Part shown: in pieces, positions 49,929 to 50,748 of the stretch
How the letters are laid out: every line of letters begins with the position of its first letter
Numbering within the stretch: the stretch's first letter is position 1
Assembly: GCF_014646355.1 (NCBI RefSeq)
Contig: NZ_BMNH01000030.1
Location: forward strand, 1-50,748
DNA from: Nonomuraea cavernae
GTDB lineage: Bacteria; Actinomycetota; Actinomycetes; Streptosporangiales; Streptosporangiaceae
DNA: 50,748 nt
Direction: 5' to 3'
Position numbers and translations under genes: made by a program
Notes under the pieces: model-generated
What the model was told of the DNA's origin: nothing
Seen by the model: only the letters and a program-made list of their open reading frames with translations
The model's database searches: none

Positions 49929-50052
49929 GGGACCTCCCTCATCAAGGTGTTATCTATGATATTGGTGAACATGGATTATTCGTCAAGCCCGCACTCGCCC
50001 GACGGCGTTCAGAAGGTATATATTAATCATATATATAGATAGGAGACATAAC
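49929..50052. promoter_or_regulatory. AT-rich divergent control region between the operon and the thiolase
   Basis: This 124-base gap is the most AT-rich spot I see in the window. TATATAT (50017-50023) and ATATATA (50029-50035) form a dyad around TAATC, six bases before the thiolase ribosome site AGGAG (50041-50045). On the minus strand TTGACG at about 49980-49985, with AT-rich sequence 17 bases on, can serve the operon. A TetR-like or similar repressor site is likely; regulator not seen here. Confidence 0.55.
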
Positions 50053-50748
50053 GTGCCAGCTGCCGTGATCGTCGACGCCGTGCGGTCCCCCATGGGCCGC
50101 GGCAAGCAGTCCGGAGCGTTGGCGGGGACCCACCCCGTGGACCTGCTCGCGCAGGTGCTCTCCGCGCTGGTCCGGCGACAGGGAATCGACCCCGGTCTCG
50201 TCGATGACGTGCTGGTGGGCTGCGTCGGGCAGGTCGGCGAGCAGTCGGCCACCCCGGGACGCCAGGCCGTGCTCGCCGCGGGATTCCCCGAGCATGTGCC
50301 GTCCGTGACCATCGAGCGCAAGTGCGGCTCGGGCCAGCAGGCGATCGACTTCGCGGTGCAGGGCGTCATGGCGGGGGCGTACGACATGGTGATCGCCGCC
50401 GGAGTCGAGTCCATGAGCCGGGTCCCGATGGGCTCCGCCCGGATGGACAAGGACCCGTTCGGCGCCGGCGTGAAGGCGCGTTATCCCCTGCTGGTCCCGC
50501 AGGGCGTCTCAGCGGAACTCGTGGCGCACAAGTGGTCCCTTTCGCGCGCCCAGCTCGACGACTACGCGGCGCGGTCGCACGCCCTCGCCGCCGAGGCCGC
50601 TCAGAACGGCGGCTTCGCGGGCGAGATCGTGCCCATCGCCCTGCCGGACGCGGCGGGAGTCTTCGACAACGACGAGACCATCCGCCCCGGCACCACCGGC
50701 GAACGGCTCGCCGTGCTCGCTCCCGCCTTCGCCGGGAGCGAGCACGCC
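50053..50748 (+). CDS. Acetyl-CoA acetyltransferase (thiolase), cut by the window end
   Basis: The first 232 residues of a thiolase; no stop before the window end. GTG start with AGGAG eight bases before. AVIVDAVRSPMGRGKQSGAL opens the protein. The nucleophile is C91 in ERKCGSGQQAIDF, followed by GGVESMSR-type sequence (AAGVESMSRVPMG) and SRAQLDDYAARSH. The C-terminal half with the His and second Cys is outside the window. It would carry out the last thiolytic cleavage of beta-oxidation for the divergent operon, or condense acetyl-CoA. Confidence 0.95.
   Translation, partial: MPAAVIVDAVRSPMGRGKQSGALAGTHPVDLLAQVLSALVRRQGIDPGLVDDVLVGCVGQVGEQSATPGRQAVLAAGFPEHVPSVTIERKCGSGQQAIDFAVQGVMAGAYDMVIAAGVESMSRVPMGSARMDKDPFGAGVKARYPLLVPQGVSAELVAHKWSLSRAQLDDYAARSHALAAEAAQNGGFAGEIVPIALPDAAGVFDNDETIRPGTTGERLAVLAPAFAGSEHA

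Overview
The window is about 50.7 kb of very GC-rich DNA. It has GTG starts, 1- to 4-base stop/start overlaps (ATGA, GTGA, TGATG), possible leaderless genes, and a beta subunit of RNA polymerase of actinobacterial type at its left edge. All of this points to a filamentous actinomycete. The order Streptosporangiales (Nonomuraea/Actinomadura-like) is my inference, mainly because the rpoB copy stands alone without rpoC. I see no rRNA, tRNA, CRISPR array, transposase or integrase.

Left edge (1-1.9 kb): the 3' end of rpoB, a strong hairpin instead of rpoC, and then about 1.1 kb without an intact gene. That stretch holds a large inverted repeat, an orphan DosR-like box and the relic of a radical SAM/SPASM gene. 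1.9-8.5 kb: a catabolic block with a luciferase-like oxidoreductase and an amidohydrolase (one unit), an acyl-CoA dehydrogenase and a class III CoA-transferase (second unit), and a divergent tandem MaoC hydratase followed by a GntR/UTRA repressor. 8.5-15.2 kb: accessory genes, namely an ADP-ribosylglycohydrolase, an unknown protein, a membrane NACHT NTPase, a membrane acyltransferase, and an ArsR/SRPBCC pair with two matching operators.

15.2-35.5 kb: an oxygenase and uptake region. A minus-strand run encodes ferredoxin reductase, P450, amidohydrolase and a TrmB regulator. Around it lie a ThuA-like gene, two SDR dehydrogenases, an ACMSD-type amidohydrolase, an MFS carrier, a complete branched-chain-type ABC importer (LivFGMHK) with an unknown protein, a PadR/GyrI-like pair, a TIM-barrel isomerase with an SDR, and a second P450 with its 3Fe-4S ferredoxin. 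One short sequence motif recurs at the promoters of the reductase, the amidohydrolase, the ABC importer and the second P450, so these units may form one regulon.

35.7-50.7 kb: a fused 2-oxoacid (indolepyruvate-type) ferredoxin oxidoreductase, a soluble Aer-type PAS protein, and a long minus-strand acyl-CoA operon. In order of transcription the operon encodes an acyl-CoA dehydrogenase, SDR, acyl-CoA ligase, second acyl-CoA dehydrogenase, CitE-type lyase, MaoC hydratase, frameshifted aldehyde dehydrogenase and CoA-transferase. A divergent thiolase runs off the right edge. The CoA-transferase/hydratase/CitE-lyase trio matches the logic of itaconate or methyl-branched C5-diacid breakdown. Taken together the window looks like a catabolic island: import, P450 or flavin oxygenation, lactone or amide hydrolysis, then CoA activation, beta-oxidation and C-C cleavage. 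The actual substrate cannot be read from the sequence.
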